DNA from: UBA3700 sp002372775
Lineage (GTDB): Bacteria; Bacillota; Clostridia; Christensenellales; UBA3700
NCBI GenBank assembly: GCA_946615965.1
Contig: CAMOIC010000001.1
Location: 1 to 64,000, forward strand
Length of the DNA stretch: 64,000 nt
Direction of reading: 5' to 3'
In this document: piece by piece, positions 1-8,584 of the stretch
Layout of the letters: every line of letters begins with the position of its first letter
Position numbering within the stretch: the stretch's first letter is position 1
The notes under the pieces: model-generated
What the model saw: the letters and a program-made list of their open reading frames with translations, nothing else
The model's database searches: none
What the model was told of the DNA's origin: nothing
Made by a program: the position numbers and the translations under genes

Positions 1-903
1 GACTTCTTAGTTGCTGGTACAAAGATTTGTAGAGTAAGAGCTATGACAGATTGCAATGGTAAAGTTGTTAAGGAAGCTGGTCCATCATATGCTGTACAAA
101 TTCAAGGATTCCAAGAAGTTCCAAATGCTGGCGATGTATTCGTAGTAGTTAAGGATGAAAAACTTGCAAAGCAAGTTGCTGAAGAAAGAATTGAAAAAGA
201 AAGAAATGCAATGAATGTTGATGCTGGTCCAAGATCTCTAGAAGATTACTTTAAAGATCAAATTTCAACAGATGTTAAAGTTCTTCCAATCATTATTAAG
301 GCTGATGTACAAGGTACATGTGAAGCTGTTAAGCAATCAATGCTTAAGATTAGTGATGAAAGAGCAGAAGAAAACGTTAAGATTAAGGTCGTACATGCAG
401 GCGTTGGTGCTATTAATGAATCAGACGTTATGCTTGCTGACACAACAAAAGCTATCATTTTAGGATTCGGCGTAAGACCAGAAAGCAAGGCTAAGTCTCA
501 AGCTGAAAGATCTAAGATTGATATTAGAACATATAGCATTATTTATGATGCTATCGATGATGTAAATGCTGCATTATCTGGAATGATTGCTCCTACATAT
601 AAGGAAGTTGCTCTTGGTAATGTTGAAATCAGAGAATTATTCAAGATTACTGGTGTTGGTATGATTGCTGGTTGTTATGTTCTTGATGGTAAGATTCAAA
701 GAAATTGCGGCTATAGATTATTAAGAGATAATTTAGTAATCCATACAGGTAAGATTGCATCATTAAAGAGAATGAAGGATGATGTTAAAGAAGTTGCTGC
801 TGGCTATGAATGCGGTGTTGGTTTAGATAACTACAACGATTTCAAAGTTGGTGATGTAATGGAAACATTCTTATTAGAGGAAGAAAAGAAGGAAAATGAG
901 TAG
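1..903 (+). CDS. infB: Translation initiation factor IF-2 (C-terminal part, 5' end outside window)
   Basis: The reading frame is open from base 1, so the gene starts before the window and only about 300 C-terminal residues are seen. They match IF-2 domains C1/C2: the segment VRAM followed by KVVKEAGPS, the VPNAGD turn, and the later VKVLPIIIKADVQGT stretch typical of the region behind the GTPase. IF-2 is the GTPase that places initiator fMet-tRNA on the 30S subunit and promotes 50S joining. The GTPase domain itself lies off the window. The stop overlaps rbfA by 8 nt, the usual infB-rbfA arrangement in Bacillota. Confidence 0.96.
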   Translation, partial: DFLVAGTKICRVRAMTDCNGKVVKEAGPSYAVQIQGFQEVPNAGDVFVVVKDEKLAKQVAEERIEKERNAMNVDAGPRSLEDYFKDQISTDVKVLPIIIKADVQGTCEAVKQSMLKISDERAEENVKIKVVHAGVGAINESDVMLADTTKAIILGFGVRPESKAKSQAERSKIDIRTYSIIYDAIDDVNAALSGMIAPTYKEVALGNVEIRELFKITGVGMIAGCYVLDGKIQRNCGYRLLRDNLVIHTGKIASLKRMKDDVKEVAAGYECGVGLDNYNDFKVGDVMETFLLEEEKKENE

Positions 904-1255
904 AATTGAAAGAATTGAGTCCGAACTTGCAAAGCAAATAGCTATTGCTATTCAAGAGGGCGTATATGACCCAAGAGTTAATGGACTTATTAGTGTACTT
1001 AGAGTAACAGTAGATACAGAATTAACATATGCTAAGGTATATGTATCAATTCTTGGTGCTAATGGTAAAGAAGCAGAAGTAATTGAAGGATTAAATTCTG
1101 CACAAGGTTATTTAAAGACAAAATTAATTAAATCAATGAGATTAAGAAAGCTACCAGCTTTACATTTCATTTATGATGATTCAATTGCTTATGGTTCATA
1201 TATGGATCAAAGAGTAAGTGATGTTATCAAAAAGGACGAAGAAAAGGATCAATAA
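896..1255 (+). CDS. rbfA: Ribosome-binding factor A
   Basis: This 119-residue protein matches RbfA in length and in its KH-like fold pattern: an N-terminal RIERIESELAKQIA helix, then DPRVNGLISVLRVTVDTEL and YAKVYVSILG. RbfA acts in late 30S maturation, at the 5' end of 16S rRNA. It overlaps infB by 8 nt and its TAA overlaps the next ATG by one base, so it is probably translationally coupled in the infB operon. Confidence 0.95.
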   Translation: MSRIERIESELAKQIAIAIQEGVYDPRVNGLISVLRVTVDTELTYAKVYVSILGANGKEAEVIEGLNSAQGYLKTKLIKSMRLRKLPALHFIYDDSIAYGSYMDQRVSDVIKKDEEKDQ

Positions 1256-2223
1256 TGTACGAAGCTTTTGTAGATTTAGTATTAAAGAATGAGAATAAAA
1301 AGTTTATGATTATCTCTCACTATAATCCAGATGGAGATACAGTGGGTAGTGCACTTGCTATGTATGAAGCATTAACTAATATTGGCAAGGAAGTTGATGT
1401 ATTTTGTTCATCAGATTTCAATTCTAAACTAAAGTTTATTCCTCATTTTGATAGATATAACAAAAAGACTTTAAAATCATATGATGTCGCTATTGCGGTA
1501 GACTGTGCAGATGATAAACGTCTTGGAGATTATGCTAATGAATTCTATTCTACAAAAAAGACAGTTTGTATTGATCACCATGGAACTAATCCTGGATATG
1601 CTCAATTAAACTATATTAAGCCAGAAGCTGCAGCAACATGCGAATTCTTATACGATATCCTTTGCGAAATTGACGCAAAACAAAAGTGTATAGATAAAGA
1701 TGTAGCTAAGGCATTGTATTGCGGCATTATCACAGATAGTGGAAATTTCCAAAATTCAAATACAACAATTAGAACAAAAAATGTGGCATTTGATATTGAG
1801 AATAAATATGGAATTAAATCTAGCGAGATAGTTAATCATTTTATGAATGAGATTTCTTTGCCAGTATTTAAGTTAAAAAATAGAGTATTATCTAAAGCAA
1901 AATTTGAAGAAGATAATAAAATCGGTATAATCTATTTCTCAATTGAAGATTTCAATGCTACAGGAACAACAATGTCTGATACCGAAGGTATTATTAACGA
2001 AATTAAGAATATTGATACAGTAAGAATTGCTGTAGCTATCACTCAACAAAGTGAAATAAATTATAAAATATCATTAAGATCAGTTCCAGAATGCCCAGTA
2101 GATAGAATGGCAGCATCATTTGGTGGTGGCGGACATCCATGTGCAGCTGGATTTGCATTACAAGGAAGTTATTACGACGTATTAGATAGAGTTATCTATG
2201 CTTGTAAACAATATGTTGACTAA
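1255..2223 (+). CDS. nrnA: DHH/DHHA1 phosphoesterase, nanoRNase / pAp phosphatase (NrnA family)
   Basis: The 322-residue protein has the DHH architecture: HYNPDGDTVGSALAM near residue 24, a central VDCAD, the signature DHHGTN near residue 118, and the C-terminal DHHA1 motif GGGGHPCAAGFAL near residue 290. NrnA enzymes degrade 2-5 nt RNAs and dephosphorylate pAp using Mn2+. Its position between rbfA and truB is standard for Bacillota. The start codon shares a base with the rbfA stop, indicating coupled translation. Confidence 0.92.
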   Translation: MYEAFVDLVLKNENKKFMIISHYNPDGDTVGSALAMYEALTNIGKEVDVFCSSDFNSKLKFIPHFDRYNKKTLKSYDVAIAVDCADDKRLGDYANEFYSTKKTVCIDHHGTNPGYAQLNYIKPEAAATCEFLYDILCEIDAKQKCIDKDVAKALYCGIITDSGNFQNSNTTIRTKNVAFDIENKYGIKSSEIVNHFMNEISLPVFKLKNRVLSKAKFEEDNKIGIIYFSIEDFNATGTTMSDTEGIINEIKNIDTVRIAVAITQQSEINYKISLRSVPECPVDRMAASFGGGGHPCAAGFALQGSYYDVLDRVIYACKQYVD

Positions 2224-3097
2224 AAATTATTTATTAGCAATCAATAAGCCAACAGGTTGGACATCGAGCGATGTCGTTATAAAAACTCGTAATATTTTAT
2301 CCAAATTTTATAACGAAAAAGTTAAAGTAGGACACATGGGTACACTAGACCCTGGTGCTGCAGGTGTTTTATTAGTAGGAGTTAACAAATCTACTCGTCT
2401 TTTTGATTACATGTTAACAAAACGCAAATCTTATGTTGGAAGATTAACCTTTGGAAAATCGACAGATACATTAGATAGCTATGGCAAAGTTTTAGCTGAA
2501 TCTGATTGTCCTACATATGAGAGCGTAAAAGCGGTTTTAAAAGACTTTATAGGAGATATTGAACAAATACCGCCTAAATATTCTGCTATTAAAATAAACG
2601 GCCAAAAAGCGTATCAAATGGCTAGGGCTGAAAAAGATTTTATTATTCCATCTAGGAAGATAACTATTTACTCATTAAAAGAGATAAAAGTTGAACTTGA
2701 TGGGGAATATGTTAAATCAATTGATTTAGATGTAACTTGCTCATCTGGTACATATATAAGAACATTATTTGTAGATATTGCAGAAAGATTAAATAAATGC
2801 GGCTATATGGCTTATTTGATTAGAACATCACTTGCTAATATTTCTATTAATGATTCTATAACAATGGATGAATTAAGTAATAATCCAGGTAACTATAGAT
2901 TAGAAAACATTGATGTTATAAAAAACATTATGGATTTATATGAACTTAACGATAGTGAATTCCATAATGTTAAAAACGGAATTGGTATAAATCTAAATAT
3001 TAATGATTGTTATCTAGGATTAACTTATCAAAATGAGTTAAAATTTATAGGAAAGGTGGAAAATAATATTTGTAAATCAAATACAAATTTAGAATAG
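2198..3097 (+). CDS. truB: tRNA pseudouridine(55) synthase
   Basis: TruB makes pseudouridine-55 in the T-loop of tRNAs. Visible hallmarks are INKPTGWTSSDVV at the N terminus and VGHMGTLDPGAAGVLLVGV, which holds the catalytic Asp, followed by STRLFDYM; later SGTYIRTLF matches the family. The C-terminal extension is PUA-like. The 299-residue length is normal. Two starts are possible: ATG 2198, preceded by a weak GAG, or ATG 2213, which gives an N terminus closer to other TruB proteins. Either way the gene overlaps the end of nrnA. Confidence 0.94.
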   Translation: MLVNNMLTKNYLLAINKPTGWTSSDVVIKTRNILSKFYNEKVKVGHMGTLDPGAAGVLLVGVNKSTRLFDYMLTKRKSYVGRLTFGKSTDTLDSYGKVLAESDCPTYESVKAVLKDFIGDIEQIPPKYSAIKINGQKAYQMARAEKDFIIPSRKITIYSLKEIKVELDGEYVKSIDLDVTCSSGTYIRTLFVDIAERLNKCGYMAYLIRTSLANISINDSITMDELSNNPGNYRLENIDVIKNIMDLYELNDSEFHNVKNGIGINLNINDCYLGLTYQNELKFIGKVENNICKSNTNLE

Positions 3098-3098
3098 A

Positions 3099-4040
3099 AT
3101 GGCAAACACTTTTAATAAAATTAAAAAATTCGATTATTTAGATAGTAACGACGAAGCGCAAGTTCTTTGTTTGGGCTTTTTTGATTCTATTCATAAAGGT
3201 CATTTAAGAATTATTAATGAAGCAAAAGTATTAGCTCATAGATATAATGCAAAAGTTTCATTATTTACTTTCTCGAATAATCCATTAAAAATGTTTAATA
3301 ATTCTAAGCTTGTTTATACATTTGATGAAAGATGCTATGTTTTACAAGAGATAGGGGTGGATTATGTTTATTCTGCTAATTTTGATATTGATTTTTGTTC
3401 TCAAAGAAAAAAAGAGTTCTTAGATAGTATTATATCTAACAAAAACATTAAGGCTGTTGTTTGTGGCAGCGATTACACCTTTGGTGTAAATAGAGAAGGT
3501 AACGCACAGTATTTAATTGAGTATTGTTCTAATATTGGCATTCAAGTAAAAGTTGTTGATTTAGTTATGTACAAGAATCACAAGATGGCCTCAACAGATA
3601 TTAGAAAATCTGTAAAGAATGGCGATATTAATGCAATGAATGCAATATTATCTATGCCATACATTGTTGAAGGTGTTGTTGTAAGAGGAAGAGGTGTTGG
3701 TGCAAAAGAACTTGTAGCAACAGCAAATATTGAGATCTCTCAAGATAAAGAAAAATTAGGTCCTGGAGTATATTACACAAATGTTATATACAATGGAATT
3801 AGATTTAGATCTGTAACAAATGTTGGCTCTCAACCTACATACAATGAGAGTAAATATATAATTGAAACTCACATTCTTTATTTTAATAAAGACATATATG
3901 ATAAAAAGATTATTGTAGAGTTTATTGAAAAGATTAGAGATGTTCAAAAATTTGAAAATAAGGCACAATTAAAAGAACAAATATTAAAAGACATACAATA
4001 TGTTAATTCCCAAAATGGAGGATATGACTTAGATGATTAA
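3099..4040 (+). CDS. ribF: Bifunctional riboflavin kinase / FAD synthetase
   Basis: The 313-residue protein has an N-terminal FMN adenylyltransferase half, with the nucleotidyltransferase motif LGFFDSIHKGH near residue 26 (usually GxFDGVHxGH) and the STDIR motif near residue 167. The C-terminal riboflavin kinase half shows GRGVGAKELVATANI, GVYYTNV and NVGSQPTYN. It turns riboflavin into FMN and FAD. It starts one base after the truB stop, completing the infB-rbfA-nrnA-truB-ribF unit; rpsO, often next, is absent. Confidence 0.93.
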   Translation: MANTFNKIKKFDYLDSNDEAQVLCLGFFDSIHKGHLRIINEAKVLAHRYNAKVSLFTFSNNPLKMFNNSKLVYTFDERCYVLQEIGVDYVYSANFDIDFCSQRKKEFLDSIISNKNIKAVVCGSDYTFGVNREGNAQYLIEYCSNIGIQVKVVDLVMYKNHKMASTDIRKSVKNGDINAMNAILSMPYIVEGVVVRGRGVGAKELVATANIEISQDKEKLGPGVYYTNVIYNGIRFRSVTNVGSQPTYNESKYIIETHILYFNKDIYDKKIIVEFIEKIRDVQKFENKAQLKEQILKDIQYVNSQNGGYDLDD

Positions 4041-4884
4041 ATTTGGTCCTAGCGGAAGCTGCGAAGAATTTCATGCTCAAAACTTTAAGAAAACAGCTGA
4101 TGGAGTTAATTGGCTAAAAGAAAGAGGAGTAGATTTATACGAATATTCTTTTGGTAGAGGTGTAAATATCTCAAGAGAATCTGCACAAGAAACAGGAAAG
4201 GCTTTTGCTTCTGTTGGTATTGAGATGTCTGTTCACGCTCCATATTTTATAAATTTGGCTACAGTTGAGGATCAAAAGAAAGAGAATAATGTTAAATACA
4301 TTATGGATTCATTAGAAGCACTTAAGAATTTTGGTGGAAATAGATGTGTTTTCCATCCAGGTTCACCTGTAAAACTTGAAAGAGCTGAGGCTATGTCTAT
4401 TTTATTAAATTCCTTTGAGAAAATCGTAGCGCTAAAGCATGAATATGGATATGATGATTTATACTTATGTCCAGAAACAATGGGAAAAGAAGCTCAACTT
4501 GGTACTTTAGACGAGATTATTGAAATGGTTAAACTTGGCGATGATACAATCATCCCATGTATTGACTATGGTCATTTAAATGCAAGAGATCAAGGAATAA
4601 TTAAAACAAAAGATGATTATAAGAGAATTATAGATAGACTTATTGATGGTATAGGATTTGAGAAAACAGCAAAACAACATGTGCATTTCTCAAAGATTAT
4701 GTATTCAGCAAAGGGTGAAGTAAAGCACTTAACTTTTGATGATGATCAATATGGACCAGAATTTGAACCATTAATGGAAGTATTTTATGAATATAAAATG
4801 AATCCATTTGTTGTATGTGAATCTGCTGGTACACAAACAAGAGATTCAATGATGATGAAGAATTATTATAATTCTTTGAAATAA
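4033..4884 (+). CDS. nfo: Endonuclease IV (AP endonuclease)
   Basis: At 283 residues this is a full-length Nfo TIM barrel. Metal-site segments are visible: SVHAPYFINLA, CVFHPGSP, CPETMGK, CIDYGHLNARDQG, HVHFSKI and a late CESAG glutamate. Nfo cleaves 5' of abasic sites using Zn2+ in base excision repair. It overlaps ribF by 8 nt and has a clear GGAGG about 10 nt upstream of its ATG, within the ribF end. It is probably the last gene of the infB operon, since pepP behind it has its own promoter. Confidence 0.93.
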   Translation: MIKFGPSGSCEEFHAQNFKKTADGVNWLKERGVDLYEYSFGRGVNISRESAQETGKAFASVGIEMSVHAPYFINLATVEDQKKENNVKYIMDSLEALKNFGGNRCVFHPGSPVKLERAEAMSILLNSFEKIVALKHEYGYDDLYLCPETMGKEAQLGTLDEIIEMVKLGDDTIIPCIDYGHLNARDQGIIKTKDDYKRIIDRLIDGIGFEKTAKQHVHFSKIMYSAKGEVKHLTFDDDQYGPEFEPLMEVFYEYKMNPFVVCESAGTQTRDSMMMKNYYNSLK

Positions 4885-4900
4885 TAAGCAATAAAGTGTT

Positions 4901-4929
4901 TTGCATTAAAATATTACGCGTATTATAAT
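4901..4929 (+). promoter_or_regulatory. Promoter of the Xaa-Pro peptidase gene, with CG-rich spacer element
   Basis: TTGCAT (4901-4906), a 17 bp spacer and TATAAT (4924-4929) form a strong sigma-A type promoter. The spacer contains AATATTACGCGTA (4910-4922), an element seen again near other promoters in this window. The expected transcription start is near 4936, only about 5 nt before the ATG. Confidence 0.8.
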
Positions 4930-4940
4930 AGTTGGCAGTT

Positions 4941-5981
4941 ATGGATATTTGTAGAGAATTATTCGATAGATCAAATGTAGATGCAGTTTTAGTATTGTCT
5001 TCTTCTAATACTTTTTATTTAAGTGGATTTGAATCATCTAATTGCCAAATAGTTATAACAAAAGATAATCAATATTTTATTACAGATAAACGCTACTATA
5101 ATGAAGCGGTTGATGTATTAAAAGATAGATTTGAAGTCATCGCGGGTGGATATGAAGATATCCAAAAAAAACTTACAGGTATTAAAAAACTTGGTTGGGA
5201 TAGCAATGTATCTTATGAAACTTATAAACTTGTAAGCAAATTATTTGCTGGTATTGAACTTATTGAGATTACTAAGATTATTGAAACTCTTCGTATGTTC
5301 AAAACAAAGCAAGAAATTGAAAATATAAAGATTGCTCAATCTATTACAGAAAAAGGCTTTGATGAGGCTCTAAAGGCTTTAAAACAAGGCGTTAGTGAAA
5401 TAGAGATTGCAGCACTTATAGAATATGTCTTCTTAAAGAATGGAGCTTCACTTGCATTTGATTCAATTGTTGCTTTTGGTTCTAATGGAGCATCACCACA
5501 TGCACATAGAACAAATAGAAAACTACAAAGCGGCGATTTTGTAACAATGGATATTGGTGCAAAGTGGAATGGTTATTGTTCAGATATGACAAGAACTGTT
5601 GCATATGGAGCGATTTCTACAAAGCAAGAAGAAATATATAATACCGTTTTAAATGCTCAAGTAAAGGCTGAAAATGAGATAAGAGCAGGTATGAGTGGAT
5701 ATGAAGCAGATAAGATAGCTAGAGATTATATCTCTCAAAAAGGATATGGTGAATATTTTACTCATTCTCTTGGACATAGCGTAGGTGTAGATATACATGA
5801 AAATATTACATTGTCACCACGCGCAAAAAATGATATTATAAAAAATGGTATGGTTGTAACTGTTGAACCAGGTATCTATATCCCAGGTTTTTGTGGGGTT
5901 AGAATAGAAGATACAACATTAATTGAAAACAATATTGCCAACTCGTTGGCGAAATCAAATAAAAACTTAATAATTATATAA
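4941..5981 (+). CDS. Xaa-Pro aminopeptidase / M24 family peptidase
   Basis: The 346-residue protein has an N-terminal creatinase-like domain (to about residue 120) and a C-terminal pita-bread M24 domain. The metal ligands of the family are recognisable: MDIGAKWNGYCSDMTRT (two Asp), THSLGHSVGVDIHE (His), VTVEPGIY (Glu) and GVRIED (Glu). It should cleave N-terminal residues preceding proline. It lies directly upstream of efp, a very common pairing. ATG 4941 is chosen over an upstream in-frame TTG at 4932, because that TTG would lie before the expected transcription start. No Shine-Dalgarno is present. Confidence 0.92.
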   Translation: MDICRELFDRSNVDAVLVLSSSNTFYLSGFESSNCQIVITKDNQYFITDKRYYNEAVDVLKDRFEVIAGGYEDIQKKLTGIKKLGWDSNVSYETYKLVSKLFAGIELIEITKIIETLRMFKTKQEIENIKIAQSITEKGFDEALKALKQGVSEIEIAALIEYVFLKNGASLAFDSIVAFGSNGASPHAHRTNRKLQSGDFVTMDIGAKWNGYCSDMTRTVAYGAISTKQEEIYNTVLNAQVKAENEIRAGMSGYEADKIARDYISQKGYGEYFTHSLGHSVGVDIHENITLSPRAKNDIIKNGMVVTVEPGIYIPGFCGVRIEDTTLIENNIANSLAKSNKNLIII

Positions 5982-5999
5982 TTACTTTTGGAGGTAACT

Positions 6000-6563
6000 A
6001 TGGGCTACGTATTAGCTGGAGATTTTAGAAAAGGTGTAACTTTCCTATATGAAGGAAAGGTTGTTACTATCGTAGAATTCTTACATGTAAAGCCAGGTAA
6101 GGGTGCTGCTTTCGTAAGAACAAAGTTAAGAGACGTTATCAATGGTGGTACAGTTGAAATGACTTTCAACCCAACTGCTAAGTTCGAAACTGCAGAAATT
6201 AACTACAAGAAGATGACATATTCTTACAATGATGGAGATTTATATTACTTCATGGATCCTGATACATTCGATATCATTCCTGTAAATAAGGAAATGTGCG
6301 AAGATGCATTAAACTTCGTTGTTGAAGGTGGAGAAGTTACTGTAGATTTCTATAATGGTAAGCCATTCGAAGTTGAAGCTCCTAACTTCGTTGAATTAAC
6401 AATTACTCAATCTGAACCAGGAGTTAAGGGTAATACAACTCAAGGCGCTACAAAGCCTGCTACATTAGAGACAGGATACACAATCCAAGTTCCTCTATTC
6501 GTTAACGAAGGTGAAAGAATCAGAGTTGATACAAGAACTGGCGAATATATGTCAAGAGTTTAA
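6000..6563 (+). CDS. efp: Translation elongation factor P
   Basis: The 187-residue protein has the three OB/KOW-like domains of EF-P: an N-terminal GDFRKGVTFLYEGKV segment, HVKPGKGAAFVRTKLR carrying the usually modified loop, and a C-terminal TRTGEYMSRV. EF-P relieves ribosome stalling at polyproline. The tip residue in PGKGAAFVRT fits the lysine type of EF-P. ATG 6000 follows a strong TTTTGGAGGTAA ribosome site. An in-frame TTG at 5988 lies inside that site and is rejected. An intrinsic terminator follows, so pepP-efp is a short unit. Confidence 0.96.
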   Translation: MGYVLAGDFRKGVTFLYEGKVVTIVEFLHVKPGKGAAFVRTKLRDVINGGTVEMTFNPTAKFETAEINYKKMTYSYNDGDLYYFMDPDTFDIIPVNKEMCEDALNFVVEGGEVTVDFYNGKPFEVEAPNFVELTITQSEPGVKGNTTQGATKPATLETGYTIQVPLFVNEGERIRVDTRTGEYMSRV

Positions 6564-6588
6564 TTATATTAATTTATGATAATATGAG

Positions 6589-6619
6589 ATACCGTAGGAG
6601 CACCTACGGTATTTTTTTT
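6589..6619 (+). terminator. Intrinsic terminator of efp
   Basis: ATACCGTAGG (6589-6598) pairs perfectly with CCTACGGTAT (6603-6612) around the loop AGCA, and eight T follow. Confidence 0.93.
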
Positions 6620-6646
6620 GTTTATTTTAAGGAATTTATATATAAT
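6618..6646 (+). promoter_or_regulatory. Promoter of the cysteine-cluster membrane protein genes
   Basis: TTGTTT (6618-6623), a 17 bp spacer and TATAAT (6641-6646) lie directly behind the efp terminator and about 30 bp before the next ATG. Confidence 0.7.
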
Positions 6647-6677
6647 ATACAAATAGGGTTATCTAAAGAGGTAGAAT

Positions 6678-7235
6678 ATGAACAAAATTCCAGTTAAATA
6701 TTTATTAGCACTTATTGTTGTTGCAATAATTGCAACTTGTGTATCCGTTTTTATGTTTTTTTATAGCTATATAGCTCTTAAACATGACCATATATTATCA
6801 TCTATGGCAGGATTATTTATCTTCGGTTTATCAACAACTTTTCTATTATGGGCTGATGTTAAATTAATTACAGCATATAAATATATTCCCTTATGCAGAT
6901 GTAAATGTGGATACAACTATAAATATCCAAAGAATGTTATAGTAAATCAAGTAAGTGCATGTGTTAGGTCTAGCAGAGCTGGTTATTTTATTGAAAGACG
7001 TATGCGTTTTGATTGTTTTTGCGAGATATGTGGTTCAAAAAGAATATTTGAAAGAACATTTAGAGTTAAAGCAGGAGGAATTTTTACTTTTGGTGTATCC
7101 ATACCTAATGAAATTGAGCCTGAAATAATGCATCAAATTCGAGATATGTTTAAATTAGATGATCATTTTGAAATAAAAGTTAAAGATAGTGAAATAGAAT
7201 ACAACAAAGTTTATGACGAAACTAAAAAACAATAA
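6678..7235 (+). CDS. Uncharacterised two-TM protein with cysteine clusters (paralogue 1 of 4)
   Basis: I do not recognise this 185-residue protein. Two hydrophobic segments (about residues 8-30 and 43-65) are followed by a soluble C-terminal half. That half has two cysteine clusters: C73/C75/C77 in LCRCKCGYNYKYP, and C113/C115/C118 in FDCFCEICGS. The layout suggests a membrane-anchored cytoplasmic metal-binding domain, rubredoxin- or zinc-ribbon-like, but the metal is inference. The tail ends in SEIEYNKVY, shared with the next gene. A GAGG ribosome site precedes the ATG. It is the first of four tandem paralogues. Confidence 0.85.
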   Translation: MNKIPVKYLLALIVVAIIATCVSVFMFFYSYIALKHDHILSSMAGLFIFGLSTTFLLWADVKLITAYKYIPLCRCKCGYNYKYPKNVIVNQVSACVRSSRAGYFIERRMRFDCFCEICGSKRIFERTFRVKAGGIFTFGVSIPNEIEPEIMHQIRDMFKLDDHFEIKVKDSEIEYNKVYDETKKQ

Positions 7236-7276
7236 TTAAAGCAAGAAAAAGGAAACAAAGAGGTCGAATAAAGAAT

Positions 7277-7831
7277 ATGAATAAATTATCTATAAAATGG
7301 CTTTTAGTATTTATTGTGATTGCGCTTTTATTGACAATTGTAGATTTTGCAATGCTAATTTATAGTGTTTATTCTATAGCTACAGGAGATAATTTATCCT
7401 TTATTGCAGGTATATATATTTGCGGATTTTTAGGTGTTTTTCTTGTTTTTGCTGACATTGTTTTAATAAGAGCATATAAAACAATCCCATTATGTAGATG
7501 TAAATGCGGATATAACTACAAATATCCTAAGGATATTATAGTAATACCAGTAGCGGCATTTCATAATCGATCAAGATATGGAAGCTATGTAACAAGGATT
7601 ATTCGTTTTGAATGCTATTGTGAGAAATGCGGTTCCAGAAGAATATTTGAAAGAACATTTAACGCAAACGCATTAGTTCCAATGTTTGGTCAATGTGATA
7701 TTTCAAAAGAAATAGAACCTTCTATCTGGAGAGCAATTCGCCGAATGTTTAGGGTTGATGATTATTTTAAAGTCGAAGTAAACGATAGTGAAATTGAATA
7801 TAATAAAGTCTATACAGATAAAGACGTGTAA
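7277..7831 (+). CDS. Uncharacterised two-TM protein with cysteine clusters (paralogue 2 of 4)
   Basis: This 184-residue protein is collinear with the previous one. The same two membrane segments are followed by the cysteines at identical positions (73, 75, 77 and 113, 115, 118), the shared block LCRCKCGYNYKYPK, the block SRRIFERTF and the tail SEIEYNKVY. It is the closest relative of paralogue 1 and probably a recent tandem duplicate. A GAGGTCG ribosome site lies in the 41 bp gap. Function unknown. Confidence 0.85.
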   Translation: MNKLSIKWLLVFIVIALLLTIVDFAMLIYSVYSIATGDNLSFIAGIYICGFLGVFLVFADIVLIRAYKTIPLCRCKCGYNYKYPKDIIVIPVAAFHNRSRYGSYVTRIIRFECYCEKCGSRRIFERTFNANALVPMFGQCDISKEIEPSIWRAIRRMFRVDDYFKVEVNDSEIEYNKVYTDKDV

Positions 7832-7854
7832 ATATTAGTAAATTTGGAGTTAAT

Positions 7855-8511
7855 ATGGAAAACAAGAATCGTAATGGAAGTAGATCTCTTAAAGGATTTT
7901 TATATAGTATAATTGCAGCTACAATATTTTTAGTTGTAGTTTGTATTTTTATTGCGTTTTTTTCATATAGAGACATAATGTACGAAGGAAAAGTATGGGA
8001 AATAATACTTGTTCTTTTCGCATATTTTATTATTGGCTTCTTTATTTGGTCTATGTGGAGTAAATATTTCGATATTAAAGCATGTAGATGCGATTGTGGT
8101 TACAATTTTGAATTTCCTGAAGATGTTAAAATAACAATAACAAACTCATGTTGGACTCACGTATACAGAAAACACGGTAATGGACATGAAGAATTTCAAC
8201 AAGATTTTGTTTTTGAATGTAAGTGTAGATTATGTGGCGCAACAAAAACGTTCTCAAGATCATTCTCGTTTGATAACGGTCATTATAGATTTGATGTTCC
8301 AGTGGGGGCAATTCCAAAACGAATATATAAACAAATCGTTGCTATGTTTGAACAAGATGACGAATTCAATTTTGAAATTAAAGATGTTCAATATGATGAT
8401 TCAAGAAAAATAAGTGAAGATAATATAGAATATAAAAGCGGTAATATTGAAGAGAAAACATATGATGCTGAACCAGTAGAATTCGACGATTCAAATGATT
8501 ATATAAATTAG
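7855..8511 (+). CDS. Uncharacterised two-TM protein with cysteine clusters (paralogue 3 of 4)
   Basis: This is the longest member, at 218 residues. Membrane segments lie at about 13-37 and 48-68. The cysteines are at 77, 79, 81 (ACRCDCGYNFEFP) and 122, 124, 127 (FECKCRLCGA). The core aligns with the first two paralogues, and an acidic C-terminal tail rich in D and E extends it by about 40 residues. A TTTGGAG ribosome site precedes the ATG. The 23 bp gap suggests cotranscription with paralogue 2. Confidence 0.84.
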   Translation: MENKNRNGSRSLKGFLYSIIAATIFLVVVCIFIAFFSYRDIMYEGKVWEIILVLFAYFIIGFFIWSMWSKYFDIKACRCDCGYNFEFPEDVKITITNSCWTHVYRKHGNGHEEFQQDFVFECKCRLCGATKTFSRSFSFDNGHYRFDVPVGAIPKRIYKQIVAMFEQDDEFNFEIKDVQYDDSRKISEDNIEYKSGNIEEKTYDAEPVEFDDSNDYIN

Positions 8512-8538
8512 GTGTATATATTTTTGTTGTTATTTATA

Positions 8539-8547
8539 TGATATAAT
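8539..8547 (+). promoter_or_regulatory. Extended -10 promoter before paralogue 4
   Basis: TGATATAAT (8539-8547) is an extended -10 element about 38 bp before the ATG at 8585. No good -35 is visible. Confidence 0.5.
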
Positions 8548-8584
8548 CCTAAGTAAGAGTTAATTATTTTTGGAGAGTTTTATA

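Noticed and set aside
4932..4940. TTG start for the Xaa-Pro peptidase
   Set aside because: It lies between the -10 box and the expected transcription start, so it would not be in the mRNA.
5988..5999. TTG start for efp upstream of ATG 6000
   Set aside because: The TTG is part of the ribosome-binding sequence, and EF-P proteins begin near the later ATG.
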